A stretch of 64,000 nt of DNA from Microbispora sp. ZYX-F-249 (GTDB lineage: Bacteria > Actinomycetota > Actinomycetes > Streptosporangiales > Streptosporangiaceae): assembly GCF_039649665.1 (NCBI RefSeq), contig NZ_JBDJAW010000001.1, positions 372,001 through 436,000 on the forward strand, in the 5' to 3' direction. The position numbers and the translations under genes are program-made. The notes beneath the pieces were generated by a model. The model saw only the letters and a list, made by a program, of their open reading frames with translations, did not search any database and had not been told where the DNA came from. This document shows, piece by piece, positions 17,200 through 25,026 of the stretch (positions within the stretch are counted from its first letter, which is position 1; every line of letters starts with the position of its first letter).

Positions 17200-17982
17200 G
17201 TGACCGTCGCCACGCTTCATCAACGGCCGTTCGGCGAGCTCCTGCGTCAGTGGCGCGAGCACCGGCGGCTGAGCCAGCTCGACCTGTCCAACCAGGCCGA
17301 GATCTCCACGCGGCACATCAGCTTCCTGGAGACCGGCCGGGCCACCCCCAGCCGCGACATGGTGCTCCACCTCGCCGAGCATCTCGATCTTCCGCTCCGC
17401 GAGCGCAACCACCTGCTGCTGGCCGCCGGATACGCCCCCGTCTACACCGAGTCGCCGCTCGACTCGCCGGGCATGGCCGCGGTGTACGACGCGGTCCGGC
17501 GGCTGCTGTCGGCCCACGACCCCTATCCGGCCGTGGTGGTGGACCGCGCCTGGGACCTCGTCGACGCCAACGAGGGCATCTCCCTGCTCGCCGAGGGGAT
17601 CGACCCCGACCTGCTGAGCAACGTGCTGCGGGCGAGCCTGCACCCGGAAGGGCTCGCCCCGCACATCCTCAACCTCGGCGAGTGGCGGGCGCACCTGCTC
17701 GGGCGGCTGCGCCGGCAGATCACGCTCACCGCCGATCCCCGGCTCTCCGAGCTGTACGCCGAGCTGCGCGACTACCCCTGCGACCAGCCCGAGCCCGAAG
17801 TGGAGCTGCCCGGCCCCGGGGACATCCTGGTGCCGCTGCGGGTGCGGCGGGGCGGGCGGGAGCTGTCGTTCTTCAGCATCGTGGCGACCTTCGGCACCCC
17901 GCTCGACATCACGGTCTCCGAGCTGGCCATCGAGTCGTTCTATCCGGCCGACGCCGCGACGGCCGCCGTCCTCCTTTCGTGA
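17200..17982 (+). CDS. XRE regulator with MmyB-like ligand domain
   Basis: 260 residues. The helix-turn-helix occupies about 10-65 (FGELLRQWREHRRLSQLDLS, STRHISFLETGRATPS). It is followed by the MmyB-like ligand-binding domain (PAVVVDRAWDLVDANEGISLL, the usual start of this PAS-like fold, and near the end FSIVATFGTPLDITVSELAIESFYPAD). Such regulators often control an adjacent oxidoreductase, but none lies here. Translation starts at a leaderless GTG. Confidence 0.9.
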   Translation: MTVATLHQRPFGELLRQWREHRRLSQLDLSNQAEISTRHISFLETGRATPSRDMVLHLAEHLDLPLRERNHLLLAAGYAPVYTESPLDSPGMAAVYDAVRRLLSAHDPYPAVVVDRAWDLVDANEGISLLAEGIDPDLLSNVLRASLHPEGLAPHILNLGEWRAHLLGRLRRQITLTADPRLSELYAELRDYPCDQPEPEVELPGPGDILVPLRVRRGGRELSFFSIVATFGTPLDITVSELAIESFYPADAATAAVLLS

Positions 17983-18076
17983 TCAACCGGCGTCCGCCCG
18001 GCGATGCGGCCCTGCCACAATTCCCCCATCGAGCCAGACCCGAATGAAGGGGAGGCCGGGGTGGGGGGAGGGCAGG

Positions 18077-18541
18077 GTGCCCACACGGGTGCTGACCAAC
18101 ACGTTCCACGTGAACGCCGCGCCGGAGGATGTCTTCGAGCACCTCACGGCGCCCGAGAGCTACGTAGGCCTGTCGCCGCTCGTGGTGGCCGTGCGTGACG
18201 TCGACCGGTCCGAGCCGGGGGTCGTGCGGTACACCTCCGTCGAGCGGTTCCGCTTCCTCGGCCTGTCGTACGACAACCCGATCGCCGTCACGCTGCTGAC
18301 CGAGCGCACGGCCGGGGGCCTGTCCGTACGCGGGCAGGTGCGCAGCCCCGGTGGCGTACAGCTGGGATACCGGTTCGACCTGTCCCCGCAGGACGGCGGC
18401 ACCCGGATGGACGACCGGCTGGACGTGAGCGCGTCCCGGTTGCTGCTGGGCTTCGCGGCGGGCCAGGCACGTAAGGTCCAGCTCGCCCGGGCCCGGATCC
18501 TCGCGGAACGGCTCTCCGGGAGGTCTGCGAACGGCTCCTGA
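18077..18541 (+). CDS. SRPBCC (START-like) fold protein
   Basis: 154 residues: NTFHVNAAPEDVFEHLTAPESYVGL is the usual N-terminal strand-helix of the polyketide cyclase/SRPBCC family, followed by the beta sheet and a long C-terminal helix (FAAGQARKVQLARARILAERL). I chose GTG 18077, seven to ten bases after GGGGGAGGG; an ATG at 18044 in the same frame would add 11 residues. Such proteins bind hydrophobic ligands in a deep pocket. No partner is obvious. Confidence 0.8.
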   Translation: MPTRVLTNTFHVNAAPEDVFEHLTAPESYVGLSPLVVAVRDVDRSEPGVVRYTSVERFRFLGLSYDNPIAVTLLTERTAGGLSVRGQVRSPGGVQLGYRFDLSPQDGGTRMDDRLDVSASRLLLGFAAGQARKVQLARARILAERLSGRSANGS

Positions 18542-18644
18542 ACGGCGTCACCCGCCCCGAGGGTCCGTCGCCACGTTTCGCCACCCTGACCGCTGCCCTC
18601 TCGCGTGAGAAGCTGGAGTCCCCACCATCGCCCGGAGGTAGCAC

Positions 18645-19379
18645 ATGCTCGTGCTGGCGCACGTCAGCGACATCCACATCGACGGAAGCGAGCGGAACAC
18701 CTCGCGCGCCGCACGCGCGCTCACCTATGCCCGTTCGCTGCGGCCCGACGCCATCGTGCTCACCGGCGACCTGGCGGACCACGGCGCGATGGAGGAGTAC
18801 GAGATCGTCCGCGAGCTGCTCTCCGGCGACGACGTGCCGCTCGTGCTGTGCCCCGGCAACCACGACGCGCGCGGCCACCTCCGCAAGGTCCTGCTGGAGC
18901 AGGACGGCGACCACCCGGTCAACCAGGCGCTCAACCTCGACCATGCGACGATCGCGCTGTGCGACTCCAGCATCCCCGGCCGGCCCGAGGGCGCGCTGGA
19001 CGACGACACCCTGGCCTGGCTCGACTCCGTGCTCGCCGCCACGCCCGGCGTGCCGGCCTTCGTCGGCATGCATCACCCCGCCGTCCCGCTCGGCATCCCG
19101 TACGTCGACGGGATCCGGCTCGGGCGGCCGGAAGGGCTGGCCGAGGTCCTGGGCCGCCACCCGCACGCCATCGCGGTGCTGGCCGGGCACGCCCACACGG
19201 CCGCGGCCACGACGTTCGCCGGGCTGCCGCTGCTGGTCGCGCCGGGAGTGGTCAGCACCGCGCTGCTGCCGTCCGAGACTTCGGCACACCCGCCGGTCGA
19301 CCACGACCTGCCGCCGGCCATCGCCCTGCACGTGCTCGACGACGGCCGGATCATCACGCACTACCGGCCCGTGCCCTGA
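18645..19379 (+). CDS. Class III cyclic-nucleotide phosphodiesterase-like metallophosphoesterase
   Basis: 244 residues with all calcineurin-type metal motifs in order: DIHIDG, GDLADHG, GNHD, GMHHP and GHAHT. Length and motif spacing match the CpdA/Icc and mycobacterial Rv0805 group, which hydrolyse cAMP and other phosphodiesters at a di-metal centre. GGAGG lies eight bases before the ATG. It is convergent with the carotenoid oxygenase gene. Substrate specificity remains an inference. Confidence 0.88.
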   Translation: MLVLAHVSDIHIDGSERNTSRAARALTYARSLRPDAIVLTGDLADHGAMEEYEIVRELLSGDDVPLVLCPGNHDARGHLRKVLLEQDGDHPVNQALNLDHATIALCDSSIPGRPEGALDDDTLAWLDSVLAATPGVPAFVGMHHPAVPLGIPYVDGIRLGRPEGLAEVLGRHPHAIAVLAGHAHTAAATTFAGLPLLVAPGVVSTALLPSETSAHPPVDHDLPPAIALHVLDDGRIITHYRPVP

Positions 19380-19402
19380 CGACCCGTGCCCTGACGACCC
19401 GT
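19368..19402. repeat. 15-bp tandem duplication across a stop codon
   Basis: CCCGTGCCCTGACGA occurs at 19368-19382 and 19383-19397, then starts again as CCCGT. The first copy holds the phosphodiesterase stop codon; the partial third copy touches the last base of the convergent gene. Confidence 0.85.
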
Positions 19403-20706
19403 CAGGCGTCCGGAATCCACGAGCCGTGGAACCCGGCGGGCACCCGGCGCGGCAGCCGTACGGACGCCACCCGGGCCAGGTCCGACGCGTCGAGCACCAG
19501 CAGCTCCGCGCCGTGCTCGGTGCCCGCGATCGACAGCAGCCAGCCCTCGTCCTCGGCCTTCGCGTCCGAGGCGGGGACGAACACGGCCTCGCCGGGCGCG
19601 CGCTCGCCGGTCTCGTGCGCCCGGCTCACGCCGGTCGCGGTGTCGTACTTCAGGATCGCGCCCTTGCTGACGGCATAGATGTAACGGCTGGTCAGACCGG
19701 TGCGCGCCTCGTTGATCGTGGGAAACTCGACGTCCAGGTCGTCGAGCTGCTCGTCCTTGGCGACACCGGTGGCGGGGTCGAGGATCCAGCGGTGCAGGGC
19801 GGCGCCCCCGGTGTGGGCGGCCGGGTTGGCCGTGCCGCCGATGGTCGGCCAGAAGCCGCAGAACGCCCCCGGCGAGTAGCGCACGGCGTCGACGAGGACG
19901 CGCCCGTGCTCGTCCTCGCTCGCGTTGCCCACGTGGAAGACGTAGCAGGGGTCGATCTCGAACCACCGCACGTCGCCGGTCCTGCGGCTCATCACGCCCA
20001 GCCGCGCGCCGTAGGAGTCGTCCCACCGGTACGGCATGCCCCGGCCCACCAGGTCGAAGTCGAAGACGACCGGCAGGTCGAGCCACACCACGTGGTTCTC
20101 GGTGATCGCGAAGTCGTGGGCCATGGTCGGCCCGGGCACGTCCACCGGCCGGCTCTCCACCAGTTCGCCGCCCGCGGACAGGCGGTGGTAGGTGAGGTAG
20201 GGCTCGGCCCAGCCGTACCCGAAGAAGTGCAGCTCCCCGGTGACCGGGTCCTCCTTCGGGTGCGCGGTCATCGCCGTGGCCAGCCGCCCGCCGAAGTCGC
20301 ACGGGCCGACCGTGTCGAGCTCCGGCGTCATCACGTACGGCAGGCCGTTCTCCACCAGCGCGAGGATCTTGTCGGCGTGCCGGATGACGTGCGTGTTGGC
20401 GGGAACGGCGGCGAGGTCCACGCCGCGCTCGTGCACGTAGGGCGCGCCGTCGAAGCGGGTGGTGCGCACCCAGCGGTTGCGGTACCACTCGGCCCGCCCG
20501 TCGCGCAGCCGGATGCCGTGGATCATGCCGTGGCCGACGAACCAGTGCCCCGGGTCCTCCCCGGGACGGGGGTTGGGGCCGTTGCGGAAGTAGCGGCCGG
20601 TGAGCTCGGGCGGCAGGGTCCCCTCGACGGGCAGGTCGAGGGCGTCGATCTCGTCGGGGACCGGGGCGAGGCGGCCGGTCAGGTAGGAGGCGGTCGGCTC
20701 TGTCAT
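19402..20706 (-). CDS. Carotenoid oxygenase (RPE65/CCD family)
   Basis: 434 residues. The four iron-binding histidines of the family are present in their contexts: TAHPKED (H149), MAHDF (H197), FHVGN (H258) and GFHGSW (H427). The start EGTLPPELTGRYFRNGPNP is also diagnostic. These enzymes use non-haem Fe(II) and O2 to cleave a double bond of carotenoids or stilbenes. AAGGGAG lies nine bases before the ATG. It follows the small membrane-protein gene and is probably in one operon with it, under the divergent PadR regulator. The substrate cannot be read from sequence. Confidence 0.93.
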   Translation of the reverse strand: MTEPTASYLTGRLAPVPDEIDALDLPVEGTLPPELTGRYFRNGPNPRPGEDPGHWFVGHGMIHGIRLRDGRAEWYRNRWVRTTRFDGAPYVHERGVDLAAVPANTHVIRHADKILALVENGLPYVMTPELDTVGPCDFGGRLATAMTAHPKEDPVTGELHFFGYGWAEPYLTYHRLSAGGELVESRPVDVPGPTMAHDFAITENHVVWLDLPVVFDFDLVGRGMPYRWDDSYGARLGVMSRRTGDVRWFEIDPCYVFHVGNASEDEHGRVLVDAVRYSPGAFCGFWPTIGGTANPAAHTGGAALHRWILDPATGVAKDEQLDDLDVEFPTINEARTGLTSRYIYAVSKGAILKYDTATGVSRAHETGERAPGEAVFVPASDAKAEDEGWLLSIAGTEHGAELLVLDASDLARVASVRLPRRVPAGFHGSWIPDA

Positions 20707-20719
20707 GTCGGGGGACTCC

Positions 20720-20761
20720 CTTCAGGCGGCGTAGCGGGCGCTTCAGGCGGCGTAACGGGCG
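20720..20761. repeat. 21-bp tandem duplication spanning a stop codon
   Basis: CTTCAGGCGGCGTA(G/A)CGGGCG occurs at 20720-20740 and 20741-20761 with one mismatch. The second copy encodes the last codons and stop of the membrane protein; the first is an exact-phase duplicate just after it. Confidence 0.9.
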
Positions 20762-21300
20762 CGGACGATCTGGGGGTAGCGGATGGTGAACAGGGCCGGC
20801 AGGGCGAAGCCGCAGACCTTCACCGCGATGATCGCGGCGGTGGCGTGCGGGGCCAGGGCGAACAGCAGGGCGAGGCCGGCCGCGTTCAGCGTGAACCCGG
20901 CGGCCCACACGGCGGTGATGACGGCGTTGACCCGCTGGAACAGCGGGGTCGCGTGCACCTCGGCGGGGGTGGTCCGGCGGGCGATGCCCAGCGTGAACGG
21001 CTTGCCGATGGCCAGCGACCCCCAGGCGGTGAGGGCCAGCCAGGCCACCGACACGGCCGGGCCGTACTCGCCGAAGGGCGCCGGCGAGACCGTGAACGCG
21101 ATGAGCGTGAGACCGGCGAAGAAGACCCCCGAGCTCAGCTCGATGACCAACTCGTCCCAGCCGCGCCCCGCCCGGCGGTCGGCCGCGAGCAGCACGACCG
21201 AGACGAGGAGCGCGGCCGCGGCACCGATCCTGGCCTCACCGTTCGTGCTGAGGACGGCGAAGGCGATCCAGGGGAGGAAGGTGAGGACGTAACGGAGCAC
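20743..21300 (-). CDS. Multi-pass membrane protein of the carotenoid-oxygenase locus
   Basis: 185 residues with five or six hydrophobic segments (YVLTFLPWIAFAVLS, AAAALLVSVVLLAA, GVFFAGLTLIAFTV, SVAWLALTAWGSLAI, VITAVWAAGFTLNAAGLALLFAL, IIAVKVCGFALPALF). GTG 21300 has AAGGA nine bases upstream. It precedes the oxygenase gene on the same strand and shares the divergent, operator-rich promoter with the PadR gene. I do not recognise a family; its position suggests a role linked to apocarotenoid production or an intramembrane substrate. Confidence 0.75.
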   Translation of the reverse strand: MLRYVLTFLPWIAFAVLSTNGEARIGAAAALLVSVVLLAADRRAGRGWDELVIELSSGVFFAGLTLIAFTVSPAPFGEYGPAVSVAWLALTAWGSLAIGKPFTLGIARRTTPAEVHATPLFQRVNAVITAVWAAGFTLNAAGLALLFALAPHATAAIIAVKVCGFALPALFTIRYPQIVRARYAA

Positions 21301-21333
21301 CGGGGGATTCCTTAGGTTCGACGTTCCATAAGT

Positions 21334-21370
21334 GACATGTCGAAAGTAGAACCTCCACTGGCGACATGTC
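21334..21370. promoter_or_regulatory. Pair of GACATGTC palindromes (PadR operator)
   Basis: Two perfect 8-base palindromes GACATGTC lie at 21334-21341 and 21363-21370, 29 bp apart centre to centre (TGACATGTCG and CGACATGTCA, mirror images). The second covers the -35 position of the padR promoter; the first lies just upstream of the divergent membrane-protein gene. ATGT/ACAT symmetry is typical for PadR-family sites. Confidence 0.6.
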
Positions 21371-21382
21371 AACACAGGAATG

Positions 21383-21388
21383 TACGAT
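21383..21388 (+). promoter_or_regulatory. -10 element of leaderless padR promoter
   Basis: TACGAT ends seven bases before ATG 21396; there is no ribosome site. Confidence 0.55.
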
Positions 21389-21395
21389 CGGACCC

Positions 21396-21950
21396 ATGAG
21401 CCTTCGTCACGCCATGCTCGGCCTGCTCTCGGCCGGGCCCGCCAGCGGGTACGACCTGCTGAAGACCTTCGAGATCTCCCTGGCCAGCGTCTGGCCCGCC
21501 ACCCAGAGCCAGCTCTACGCCGAGCTCGGCCGGCTGTCGAAGGAGGGCCTGGTGCGGGTCGTCGCGGAGGGCCCGCGCGGGCGCAAGGAGTACGAGATCA
21601 CCGAGGAGGGTCACGCCGAGCTGCGCCACTGGCTCGTCGAGGTGTCACCCAACCAGACCCGGCGCAGCGACATGCTGCTGCGTGTCTTCTTCCTCGACCA
21701 GGTCGACGCCGAGGCCGCCCGCGGCTACCTGGAGCGGCTGGCCGAGCGGGCCGTCCACGAGCACGACCAGCTCCGCGGCATCCGCGAGTTCGTCATCAGC
21801 GAGGGCGACGACGCGCTGCGCCTGTACGGCGACATCGCGCTGGAGTGGGGTCTGCGCCTGACCGCCGCGCAGCGCGACTGGGCCGAGTGGGCGGCCGCCC
21901 GGGTGGCGGCGCTGGAGCAGCAGAAAGCCGGGCACACCACGGCCGAGTGA
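21396..21950 (+). CDS. PadR-family transcriptional regulator
   Basis: 184 residues: winged helix at 1-85 (MSLRHAMLGLLSAGPASGYDLLKTF, QSQLYAELGRLSKEGLVRV, RKEYEITEEGHAEL), then the helical Vir_act_alpha_C dimerisation domain (DMLLRVFFLDQ ... LRGIREFVISEG). It is divergent from the membrane protein/carotenoid oxygenase operon, with two palindromes between them, so it probably represses both directions. The effector may be a phenolic or apocarotenoid compound; that is inference. Confidence 0.92.
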   Translation: MSLRHAMLGLLSAGPASGYDLLKTFEISLASVWPATQSQLYAELGRLSKEGLVRVVAEGPRGRKEYEITEEGHAELRHWLVEVSPNQTRRSDMLLRVFFLDQVDAEAARGYLERLAERAVHEHDQLRGIREFVISEGDDALRLYGDIALEWGLRLTAAQRDWAEWAAARVAALEQQKAGHTTAE

Positions 21951-22038
21951 CGAAACCTCCACGGGCCCGGCGGCGTCCGACGCCCCGCGCCGCCGCGCCT
22001 CGGGCGCTGCGGGCCGGCCGGGCGCCTCGGCCCGGTCG

Positions 22039-23406
22039 TCAGTGGGTGGCCATGTCGACGAAGCGGCTGTAGTGGCCCTGGAAGGCCACCGTGACCGTGG
22101 CCGTCGGGCCGTTACGGTGCTTGGCCACGATCAGGTCCGCCTCGCCAGCACGCGGTGACTCCCGCTCGTACGCGTCCTCCCGGTGCAGCAGGATGACCAT
22201 GTCGGCGTCCTGCTCGATGGACCCCGATTCACGCAGGTCCGACACCTGTGGGCGCTTGTCCGTACGCTGCTCGGGACCACGGTTGAGCTGGGAGATCGCG
22301 ATGACCGGCACCTCCAGCTCCTTGGCCAGCAGCTTCAGGGCCCGGGACAGCTCGGAGACCTCCTGCTGGCGGCTCTCGGTCTTCTTGGGCGAGCTCATGA
22401 GCTGGAGATAGTCGACGATCACGAAGCGCAGGTCGTGACGCTGCTTCAGGCGGCGGCACTTCGCCCGGATCTCCATCATCGACATGTTCGGGGAGTCGTC
22501 GATGAACAGCGGCGCCTCGGCGACCTCGCCCATCCGGCGGGCCATCCGCGTCCAGTCGTCGTCGCTCATCATGCCCGAGCGCATGGTGTGCAGCGCCACC
22601 CGCGCCTCGGCCGACAGCAGACGCATGGTGATCTCGTTGCGCGACATCTCCAGCGAGAAGATGACCGTGGTCATCCCATGCTTGATCGCCGCGGATCGGG
22701 CGAAATCCAGACCTAGGGTGCTTTTTCCGATTGCGGGACGGGCGGCCACGACGATCATCTGGCCGGGGTGGAGGCCGTTCGTCAGGGCGTCGAGGTCCTG
22801 GAAGCCGGTCGGGACGCCGACCATCTGTCCGCCCCGGCTGCCGATGGCCTCGATCTCGTCCAGCGCCGACGGCATGATCTCCGCCAGCGGGAGGTAGTCC
22901 TCGGAGGTGCGGCGCTCAGTGACCTTGTAGATCTCGGCCTGGGCGCGGTCGACCAGGTCGTCGACCTCCTCGCCCTGGCCGCCGTACCCGTAGGAGACGA
23001 TGCGGGTGCCCGCCTCGATGAGGCGGCGCAGGACGGCCTGCTCCCGGACGATCTTCGCGTAGTAGCCGGCGTTCGCGGCAGTGGGCACGATCGCGGTCAG
23101 CGTGTGCAGGTAGGCGCCGCCGCCGACGCGGGCGACCTCGCCGCGCTTTTGCAGCTCGTCGAAGACGGTCACCGAGTCGGCGGGCTCGCCCCGGCCGTAC
23201 AGGTCGGTGATCACTTCGAAGACGATCTGATGGGCGGGCCGGTAGAAGTCGTCGGCGCGCAGCACCTCGATCACGTCGGCGATGGCGTCCTTGGACAGCA
23301 GCATGCCGCCCAGCACCGACTGCTCGGCCTCGATGTTGTGCGGCGGCGTCCGCTCGAACATCGAGTCGGAGCCTCCCGGTCCCCCCGGGAAGTCGAGCAC
23401 GCTCAC
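22039..23406 (-). CDS. dnaB: Replicative DNA helicase DnaB
   Basis: 455 residues, full length and without an intein. N-terminal DnaG-interacting domain (PPHNIEAEQSVLGGMLLS, residues 21-38), RecA-like ATPase with Walker A RPAIGKST at 223-230, Walker B FVIVDYLQLM and the DnaB loop RGPEQRTDKRPQVSDLRESGSIEQDADMV region. It unwinds DNA ahead of the fork as a hexamer loaded by DnaA. The GTG start is preceded by a G-rich stretch. The divergent upstream gap carries DnaA-box-like sequences. Confidence 0.97.
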   Translation of the reverse strand: MSVLDFPGGPGGSDSMFERTPPHNIEAEQSVLGGMLLSKDAIADVIEVLRADDFYRPAHQIVFEVITDLYGRGEPADSVTVFDELQKRGEVARVGGGAYLHTLTAIVPTAANAGYYAKIVREQAVLRRLIEAGTRIVSYGYGGQGEEVDDLVDRAQAEIYKVTERRTSEDYLPLAEIMPSALDEIEAIGSRGGQMVGVPTGFQDLDALTNGLHPGQMIVVAARPAIGKSTLGLDFARSAAIKHGMTTVIFSLEMSRNEITMRLLSAEARVALHTMRSGMMSDDDWTRMARRMGEVAEAPLFIDDSPNMSMMEIRAKCRRLKQRHDLRFVIVDYLQLMSSPKKTESRQQEVSELSRALKLLAKELEVPVIAISQLNRGPEQRTDKRPQVSDLRESGSIEQDADMVILLHREDAYERESPRAGEADLIVAKHRNGPTATVTVAFQGHYSRFVDMATH

Positions 23407-23490
23407 CTCACACCCCCTGCCCGGTGGTCACAGCATCACCAACCCGGTGCGCAAGTCTCCCCAAGCGCAGGGGTGAGCGGCAACTTGACC

Positions 23491-23567
23491 AGTGGACAAC
23501 CCTGTGGACAACGTGTGCAGTCCGTGCGTGCGACATGTGAAAACCCTGGGGACGACCCTGTGGACAG
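23491..23567. promoter_or_regulatory. DnaA-box cluster upstream of dnaB
   Basis: TGTGGACAA at 23503-23511 is the complement of the actinomycete DnaA box TTGTCCACA. One-mismatch forms lie at 23491-23499 (AGTGGACAA) and 23559-23567 (TGTGGACAG), all in the same orientation, in the 289-bp gap between dnaB and the divergent MATE gene. Confidence 0.5.
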
Positions 23568-23676
23568 AGATGTGGCCGCAGCCCGGAAGCCCGCTCCCAC
23601 CTGGGATTTCGGTATCCACGGCCTGTGGAAGGAAGAAACTCATCGAAGTTTTTGATACCGATCGAGCATGGCTCCG

Positions 23677-23696
23677 TAAGCCGCAAAATAGGCTTA
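23677..23696 (+). promoter_or_regulatory. Inverted repeat abutting the MATE start codon
   Basis: TAAGCC (23677-23682) pairs with GGCTTA (23691-23696) across GCAAAATA; the final A is the first base of ATG 23696. No ribosome site is visible. It may be an operator or a mRNA hairpin affecting initiation. Confidence 0.35.
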
Positions 23697-25024
23697 TGCC
23701 ACTTACCTCCGGAACGGGACACGGCCGTGCCCACGACAGGGAGATCCTCAGGCTCGCGATCCCGGCGTTCGGGGCACTGGTAGCCGAGCCGCTCTTCCTG
23801 CTCACCGACTCCGCCATCGTCGGCCACCTCCCCGATCCTGCGCTCGGCGCTCTCGGCGTGGCCAGCGCGGCCCTGTCCGCTCTCGTCGGGCTGTGCGTGT
23901 TCCTCGCGTACGCCACCACGGCCGCGGTCGCACGGCGGCTGGGGGCGGGGGACGTCAGGCAGGCGATGCGCCAGGGGATGGACGGCCTGTGGCTGGCCGC
24001 GATCATCGGTCTGGCCGTCAGCGTGGCGTGCTGGCCTCTTGCTCCGTTTATCGTACACCTGTTCGGAGCGACGGGCGAGCTCGCCGCGCAGGCCGTCACC
24101 TATCTGCGCATCAGCCTCCTGGGCACCCCCGGCATGCTGCTGATCCTCGCCGGCACCGGCGTGCTGCGCGGGCTGCAGGACACCCGAACGCCGCTGGCCG
24201 TGTCCGTCGCGTCGTTCGCGCTCAACGGCCTGCTCAACATCTGGTTCGTGCTCGGCCTGGGCTGGGGGATCGCCGGGTCGGCCTGGGGCACGGTCGTCGC
24301 CCAGTCCCTGGCCGCCGCTACCTACCTCACGCTGGTCGTGCGGACCGCCCGCGCGCACGGCGCCTCGCTGCTGCCCGACCTCCCCGGGGTGCGGGCCGCG
24401 GGCGCCGCCGGGTTCGCCCTGGTCGTGCGTACGGCATGCCTGCAGGCCGTGCTGCTGGTCGCGACTTCGCTCGCCACCCGGATGGGCGACGACCAGATCG
24501 GCGCGCACACGATCGCCGCCCGGATCTGGACGTTCCTCGCCTTCGCCCTCGACGCCATCGCCATCGCGGGGCAGGCCATCACGGGCCGGGCGCTGGGCGC
24601 GGGCGACACCGAGCGCACCCGCGCGGCCACCCGGCGCATGGTCATCTGGGGCGTCGCGTGCGGCGTCGTCTTCTGCGCCGCCGTCCTGCTGGCGCGCCCG
24701 CTGGTCCCCGCCCTGTTCGACGCGCAGGGCGAGACGGCCGCCGAGCTGCTCGCCGTGCTGTGGCCGGTCGCGCTGCTGCAGCCGGTCGCGGGCGTCGTGT
24801 TCGTCCTGGACGGGGTCCTCATCGGGGCGGGCGACCAGCGCTACCTGGCCTGGGCGGGGCTGTGGACGACGCTGGCCTACCTGCCGTTCGCCGCCGTCGC
24901 CGGCAGCCTGGTCGGCCTGTGGCTCGCGCTCGGCGCCTGGATGGCCGCCCGGCTCGTCACGCTCTCCCTCCGCGCGTACGGAACCGCCTGGATGGTCACC
25001 GGGGCCTCGCGGACCGCCGCCTGA
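23696..25024 (+). CDS. MATE-family efflux transporter (DinF-like)
   Basis: 442 residues with 12 hydrophobic segments arranged as two related halves. HDREILRLAIPAFGALVAEPLFLLTD is the typical first-helix region of the DinF branch of MATE exporters. It sits next to dnaB, as in Streptomyces. Transport of cationic drugs against Na+ or H+ is known for the family; the substrate here is unknown. ATG 23696 is the first start consistent with the family N-terminus; no Shine-Dalgarno precedes it. The gene end is three bases from the end of the convergent ABC operon. Confidence 0.9.
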   Translation: MPLTSGTGHGRAHDREILRLAIPAFGALVAEPLFLLTDSAIVGHLPDPALGALGVASAALSALVGLCVFLAYATTAAVARRLGAGDVRQAMRQGMDGLWLAAIIGLAVSVACWPLAPFIVHLFGATGELAAQAVTYLRISLLGTPGMLLILAGTGVLRGLQDTRTPLAVSVASFALNGLLNIWFVLGLGWGIAGSAWGTVVAQSLAAATYLTLVVRTARAHGASLLPDLPGVRAAGAAGFALVVRTACLQAVLLVATSLATRMGDDQIGAHTIAARIWTFLAFALDAIAIAGQAITGRALGAGDTERTRAATRRMVIWGVACGVVFCAAVLLARPLVPALFDAQGETAAELLAVLWPVALLQPVAGVVFVLDGVLIGAGDQRYLAWAGLWTTLAYLPFAAVAGSLVGLWLALGAWMAARLVTLSLRAYGTAWMVTGASRTAA

Positions 25025-25026
25025 TC

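Noticed and set aside
18105-18120. Possible fifth parS site near 18.1 kb
   Set aside because: It has CACGTG in the centre but several mismatches in the flanks, and it lies in ordinary coding sequence of the SRPBCC gene.
18727-21315. 862-codon plus-strand open frame
   Set aside because: It runs through the phosphodiesterase gene in another frame and antisense to the carotenoid oxygenase and membrane genes, both of which have clear family motifs.
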